DNA of 18,252 nt from an uncultured Clostridia bacterium (lineage in GTDB: Bacteria; Bacillota; Clostridia; Oscillospirales; CAG-272): positions 1-18,252 of the forward strand of contig CAJGCM010000029.1 of assembly GCA_904501765.1 (NCBI GenBank), given 5' to 3'. A program made the position numbers and the translations under genes. Under the pieces are notes generated by a model. The model saw only the letters and a program-made list of their open reading frames with translations. It was not told where the DNA came from and searched no databases. This document shows, in pieces, positions 14,908 through 18,252 of the stretch. Numbering within the stretch: the stretch's first letter is position 1; every line of letters starts with the position of its first letter.

Positions 14908-14925
14908 CTCTCTTTAAAAGGAGAG
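14908..14925 (+). promoter_or_regulatory. Small hairpin covering the ribosome site of the second isomerase gene
   Basis: CTCTC (14908-14912) can pair with GAGAG (14921-14925), and the second arm is part of the Shine-Dalgarno sequence AAGGAGAG of the gene starting at 14933. The stem is short, so any effect on translation would be modest. It sits in the 67-nt gap after the dehydrogenase. Confidence 0.3.
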
Positions 14926-14932
14926 TGAAAGT

Positions 14933-15793
14933 ATGAAATACGGTGTATCCAGTTATTCATTTTATCAGTACATAAAGCAGGGGAAAATGACCCAGCTTGA
15001 CTGTATCGCAAAGGCGAAAGAAATGGGCTTTGACGCTATCGAATTTATTGATATAGACGGCAAAGGGGACTATGCCCTCCAGGTAGAAAATGCAAAGAAG
15101 CTTCGGGCCGAAGCGGATAGGCTTGACATGAAAATTATTGCCTATACCATAGGGGCGTGTCTATATAACGACAGTGAAGAAAAAAACCGGAAAGAGGTTG
15201 AGCGCCTTAAGGGTCAGCTTGATATAGCTAAGATTCTCGGGGCTTCGGTAATGCGTCACGACGTGTGCTATACTCTCGGTAAGACGGGGGCCTCCAGAAG
15301 CTTTGACCTCATGTTGCCAACAATAGCCACACTTGCCCGTCAGGTTACGGAGTACGGCGAGAGCCTCGGTATACGCACTTGCACCGAGAACCATGGCTTT
15401 ATAGCTCAGGACAGTGACAGAGTGGAAAGACTCTTCAACGCAGTTGCTCACGATAACTACGGACTTCTGGTTGACGTTGGCAATTTTGCCTGCGCAGATG
15501 AGTTTTCCCCCCATGCCGTGTCAAGAGTTGCGCCTTATGCTGTACACGTTCACGTAAAGGATATGAAGATAAGCGAGGAGCCCGTTGAGGGCGCAATCCT
15601 AACCAGAGCCGGTACGTATCTTACCTGCACTGCAGTGGGAGAGGGGGATATTCCTGTTAAGCGCTGCCTCAGAATTCTTAAGAAAGCAGGCTACGATGGC
15701 TACGTATCCATAGAATACGAAGGCGCTGAGGATTGCATTGAGGGAATCGCCAAGGGTCTTGCAAACCTTAAGAGGTATATTTCCGAAATATAA
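14933..15793 (+). CDS. TIM-barrel sugar isomerase/epimerase (second copy, divergent)
   Basis: 286 residues of the same fold as the protein at 12925, but clearly different in sequence. Predicted metal ligands are E152 (CTENHG), D181 (LLVDVGN), H207 (VHVHVKDM) and E261 (VSIEYEG). The N-terminus MKYGVSSYSFYQYI resembles that of many sugar phosphate isomerase/epimerase entries. It probably acts on the same carbon skeleton as the neighbouring dehydrogenase, for example as a keto-sugar epimerase, isomerase or eliminase. The start is fixed by AAGGAGAG 7 nt upstream. A good intrinsic terminator follows about 90 nt after the stop, closing the unit. Confidence 0.87.
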   Translation: MKYGVSSYSFYQYIKQGKMTQLDCIAKAKEMGFDAIEFIDIDGKGDYALQVENAKKLRAEADRLDMKIIAYTIGACLYNDSEEKNRKEVERLKGQLDIAKILGASVMRHDVCYTLGKTGASRSFDLMLPTIATLARQVTEYGESLGIRTCTENHGFIAQDSDRVERLFNAVAHDNYGLLVDVGNFACADEFSPHAVSRVAPYAVHVHVKDMKISEEPVEGAILTRAGTYLTCTAVGEGDIPVKRCLRILKKAGYDGYVSIEYEGAEDCIEGIAKGLANLKRYISEI

Positions 15794-15885
15794 GGGTTGC
15801 GGGCGTATGCGCTATATATGCCGTTGCACGGGTGGATTTTCCCTGTAAGGGATAAAATTTTTAAAAACTATTATTTGAAAGTTTT

Positions 15886-15931
15886 AAAAGAGCGTTTTTT
15901 GTCACGGTGTGGCACATAAGCGCTCTTTTTT
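15886..15931 (+). terminator. Intrinsic terminator of the isomerase module
   Basis: AAAAGAGCG (15886-15894) pairs perfectly with CGCTCTTTT (15921-15929), extendable inward by three pairs, and is followed directly by a run of six T (15926-15931). Confidence 0.8.
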
Positions 15932-15996
15932 GCTGTTTTTAGGGCATTTTGGTAATCAAATCCTGCCCTCGCAAAGGGCAAAGCGGAATTTTTGGG

Positions 15997-16025
15997 TTGA
16001 CTTTTGCATAATTCGGTGTTATAAT
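15997..16025 (+). promoter_or_regulatory. Strong promoter of the surface-polysaccharide cluster
   Basis: TTGACT (15997-16002) and a perfect TATAAT (16020-16025) are separated by 17 nt, with TGT before the -10. The predicted start near 16032 leaves an A/T-rich leader of about 87 nt. It is the best match to the housekeeping consensus in the window. Confidence 0.8.
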
Positions 16026-16118
16026 CTTCTGTGGGTTATTATATATTTATTTATATTAATTATAATATTGTAATAAAAAATATGGATTCATCCCACCCGG
16101 AAAAGGAAAGGGGACACT

Positions 16119-16658
16119 ATGAAAAACGGTTTGCTTATCGTTGGCGCAGGCGTATACGGGCTTGTGGCGCTGGAAATCGCCGAGAGCATGGGCTGCTTTG
16201 AGAAAATCGCATTTCTTGACGATAACGCAAAGGGCGGCGCAGGGCTTGATATTGTCGGAGGGCTTTCCGATATTGAGGCTCTTGCCGGGGAATATAAAAA
16301 CGCAGTGGTTGCGATAGGAAATTCTACCATTCGTTTAGAGCTGATGGCGCGGCTGAGAGTCGCAGGCTATAATATCCCGTCGCTTATATCTCCTATGGCG
16401 TATGTTTCCCCCTCGGCAAAAATCGGTGCGGGAGTATTCGTTGAGCCAATGGCTGTTGTGCATTGCGGCTGCGAAATCTGTGATGGCTGCATCATCTCGG
16501 CAGGCGCCGTTGTAAATCATAAGAGCGTTTGTCACCGTGGATGCCATATTGACTGTAACGGAACCGTAGCAGGAAATGAGGTAGTCCCCTCAGGCACTAA
16601 GGTGCCATCCGGCGCAGTTTTCTCTTCGAAACAGGACAGTAAGATAAAGCTGTGCTGA
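16119..16658 (+). CDS. NeuD/PglD-like sugar O/N-acetyltransferase
   Basis: 179 residues. An N-terminal PglD_N Rossmann-like domain starts LLIVGAGVYGLVALEIAE (5-22). From about residue 90 a left-handed beta-helix of hexapeptide repeats follows (SPSAKIGAGVFVEPMAVVH). H134 in GAVVNHKSV is the likely catalytic base, as in PglD. Such enzymes use acetyl-CoA to acetylate nucleotide-activated sugars for glycans. The protein is slightly shorter than typical members (about 200-215) because the helix has fewer coils. Residues 116-179 contain eight cysteines, unusually many. GGAAAGGGG stands 5 nt before the start. The sugar transferase follows after 44 nt. Confidence 0.85.
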   Translation: MKNGLLIVGAGVYGLVALEIAESMGCFEKIAFLDDNAKGGAGLDIVGGLSDIEALAGEYKNAVVAIGNSTIRLELMARLRVAGYNIPSLISPMAYVSPSAKIGAGVFVEPMAVVHCGCEICDGCIISAGAVVNHKSVCHRGCHIDCNGTVAGNEVVPSGTKVPSGAVFSSKQDSKIKLC

Positions 16659-16702
16659 TATACCATTTAGGCTGACTTATAAATAAAACCTCGAGGTGCT
16701 TT

Positions 16703-17506
16703 ATGTACAAGTATTTTTTCAAAAGATTTTTTGACATCATTCTGTCGCTGCTGGCGGCAATAGTGCTGCTGCCTGTGTTTATAATCGTGGCGATAGCTAT
16801 TTTCATAGACGACCCGGGTCCCGTGTTCTTCAAGCAAAAAAGAGTTGGTAAGAATAAAAAGCTCTTCTGGCTGCTTAAATTCCGCTCAATGAAGGTGAAA
16901 ACACCCGATATCCCTACCCACCTGCTTGAAAACCCCGACCAGTACATAACGAGAGTAGGTAGGTTCTTAAGGAAAACCAGCCTTGATGAGCTTCCCCAAA
17001 TATATAACATTCTCTTTGGCAAAATGTCCATAATAGGACCTCGCCCTGCGCTCTGGAATCAGGACGACCTTATTGCTGAGCGTGATAAGTATGGCGTAAA
17101 CGACGTTCGCCCGGGACTTACGGGCTGGGCGCAGATAAACGGCAGAGACGAGCTTGAAATTCCCGTAAAAGCAAAGCTTGACGGCGATTACGTTGCAAAG
17201 CTTAATTCAGGCTGGTTCAGAGGACTTGCTATGGATACCAGATGCTTCTTTGGCACCTTCATATCCGTGTTCCGCTCCGAGGGAGTCGTTGAAGGCGGAA
17301 CGGGTGAGATGAAGAAGCAGGAGGAAGAAGCGGCAAAGCTTGCCGAGGTCGAAGCGGAAGCCGAGAAAATTATGTCGGCAGAGTTTGAAGAGGCTCCTTC
17401 GTGCGAGGCGCCTTCGGAAACAGCGGTATCGGCAGAAGTTTCCACAGGGGAAGGCGGCGCAGCGGAAGACAGCGCTGACCTGTCAGCAGATGTTGTGGAG
17501 GTTTAA
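16703..17506 (+). CDS. Polyprenyl-phosphate sugar-1-phosphate transferase with acidic tail
   Basis: 267 residues. Residues 1-200 are the Bac_transf domain of monotopic phosphoglycosyl transferases (PglC, WcaJ and RfbP C-terminal domain). It has a membrane-inserted helix (about 9-35) and the motifs DDPGPVFFKQKRVG (36-49), LKFRSM (58-63), LRKTSLDELPQIYN (89-102, catalytic pair D95-E96), SIIGPRP (109-115) and RPGLTGWAQING (136-147). It transfers a sugar-1-phosphate to undecaprenyl phosphate on the inner membrane face, starting glycan assembly. The tail 201-267 is not part of the family: low in complexity, rich in E, A and S, with no basic residue after K222. GAGGTG precedes the start. Confidence 0.92.
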   Translation: MYKYFFKRFFDIILSLLAAIVLLPVFIIVAIAIFIDDPGPVFFKQKRVGKNKKLFWLLKFRSMKVKTPDIPTHLLENPDQYITRVGRFLRKTSLDELPQIYNILFGKMSIIGPRPALWNQDDLIAERDKYGVNDVRPGLTGWAQINGRDELEIPVKAKLDGDYVAKLNSGWFRGLAMDTRCFFGTFISVFRSEGVVEGGTGEMKKQEEEAAKLAEVEAEAEKIMSAEFEEAPSCEAPSETAVSAEVSTGEGGAAEDSADLSADVVEV

Positions 17507-17508
17507 GA

Positions 17509-18252
17509 ATGATTAAGCTGCTTATAACGGGCAAGGACTCCTATATAGGCGTGTCCGTAGAAAACTACTTAAAGGAAAATTACCCCTCCGAATACGAAAT
17601 AGATACTCTTGATATGCTTGACCCCGCTTGGCGTGAGGTGTCCTTCAGCGGCTACGACGCCGTTTTTCACGTAGCGGGAATTGCCCATTCGGATAGCGGT
17701 AAAATAAGCGACGAGCGTGCAAAGCTCTATTATGCGGTAAACACAGACCTGACCGTCGAGGTGGCAAAGAAAGCTAAAGCCGATGGCGTCGGGCAGTTCA
17801 TATTTATGAGCTCCGCTATAGTCTACGGCGAAAGCTCCCCGATAGGCAAAGCAAAGCATATTACGAAGGATACGCCGCCCGCCCCGGCAAATTGCTACGG
17901 TGACAGTAAGCTTAAGGCGGAGGAGGGAATCCTGCCTCTTGACTGCGAGAGCTTTAAGGTCGTAGTCCTTCGTCCCCCCGTTATCTACGGCAAGGGCAGT
18001 AAGGGAAATTATCCCACACTTTCAAGTTTTGCAAGAAAAATGCCTATTTTCCCCTACGTTAAAAATCAGCGCTCAATGCTATACGTTGAGCATTTGTGCG
18101 AGTTCGTTCACCTTATGCTGAAAAACTGCGAGAGCGGAATTTTCCACCCCCAGAACAAAGAATACAGCAACACATCCGAGCTTGTAAAGCTTATAGGCGA
18201 GGTTAAGGGTAAGAAAATAATACTTATACGGGGCTTCGGCTGGGCGCTTAAG
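17509..18252 (+). CDS. NAD-dependent epimerase/dehydratase (SDR), cut at the window end
   Basis: 248 codons are present and the frame is still open at the right edge. This is an extended SDR with the N-terminal cofactor motif TGKDSYIG (a TGxxGxxG variant with S in place of the central G), FHVAGIAHS, FMSSAIVYG and the catalytic YGDSK (YxxxK) motif, followed by LRPPVIYGKGSKGN. Family members are UDP-sugar 4-epimerases, 4,6-dehydratases or C4 reductases such as those making UDP-QuiNAc. Placement next to an initiating sugar transferase suggests it makes the sugar nucleotide which that transferase uses. It starts 2 nt after the transferase stop, with GGAGG 7 nt before the ATG, so the genes are co-translated. 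Confidence 0.88.
   Translation, partial: MIKLLITGKDSYIGVSVENYLKENYPSEYEIDTLDMLDPAWREVSFSGYDAVFHVAGIAHSDSGKISDERAKLYYAVNTDLTVEVAKKAKADGVGQFIFMSSAIVYGESSPIGKAKHITKDTPPAPANCYGDSKLKAEEGILPLDCESFKVVVLRPPVIYGKGSKGNYPTLSSFARKMPIFPYVKNQRSMLYVEHLCEFVHLMLKNCESGIFHPQNKEYSNTSELVKLIGEVKGKKIILIRGFGWALK

Larger units (their letters stand above)
15794..16118. other. Intergenic region between the sugar module and the polysaccharide cluster
   Basis: No gene is seen in these 325 bases. From left to right they hold about 90 nt without clear structure, an intrinsic terminator (15886-15931), a 6-bp hairpin TGCCCT/AGGGCA (15964-15980), a strong promoter (15997-16025) and an A/T-rich leader of about 87 nt. The region marks the boundary between two unrelated functions. 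Confidence 0.7.

Overview
The window looks like chromosomal DNA of an anaerobic, low-to-mid GC Gram-positive, most likely an uncultured gut-type member of the Clostridia. The reasons are strong Shine-Dalgarno sites on nearly every gene, A/T-rich TTGACA/TATAAT-type promoters, close-packed one-strand operons, RpiR and AraC regulators, and an electron-transfer flavoprotein of the clostridial (electron-bifurcating-like) type. The genus cannot be named from the sequence.

Layout. (1) 1-512 has no gene. It holds a dense array of short hairpins separated by TTATGA/TCATAA spacers and bounded by an 8-bp inverted repeat. (2) 513-10780, minus strand, is a nine-gene catabolic operon. In transcription order it encodes a fucose/arabinose-isomerase-like protein, a GlcD/LctD-type FAD dehydrogenase, a GlcF-like iron-sulfur protein whose CCG cysteines are gone, a class II aldolase, a PfkB kinase, an IolB/KduI-type isomerase, a DUF4867 cupin-like protein, an FGGY kinase and a single-chain EtfB-EtfA fusion. 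A second promoter and a hairpin lie in the only large internal gap, before DUF4867. (3) 10781-11833 is a divergent control region and an RpiR/MurR-type regulator on the plus strand. (4) 11945-12763, minus strand, is an AraC-type regulator that shares a bidirectional terminator with rpiR. (5) 12925-15793, plus strand, is a three-gene module of two TIM-barrel isomerase/epimerases flanking a Gfo/Idh/MocA dehydrogenase, with its own promoter overlapped by a palindrome. (6) 15794-16118 is a terminator followed by a very strong promoter. (7) 16119-18252, plus strand, is the start of a surface-polysaccharide cluster: a NeuD/PglD-like acetyltransferase, a polyprenyl-phosphate sugar-1-phosphate transferase with an odd acidic tail, and an NAD-dependent epimerase/reductase cut by the window edge.

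How the genes may work together (inference). The left operon has the parts of an isomerase-kinase-aldolase route that turns a sugar or sugar derivative into DHAP plus a short aldehyde. It also has a hydroxy-acid dehydrogenase, Fe-S protein and ETF module that recalls the lactate dehydrogenase/Etf complex of acetogens. The IolB, PfkB and class II aldolase trio resembles the lower myo-inositol pathway, but no IolD is present, so the real substrate is unknown. No transporter, glycosidase or aldehyde dehydrogenase is in the window. The two regulators suggest that the two sugar modules respond to separate signals.

The best candidates for something new are the compact fused ETF with the cysteine-stripped GlcF partner, and the unassigned pathway they serve.
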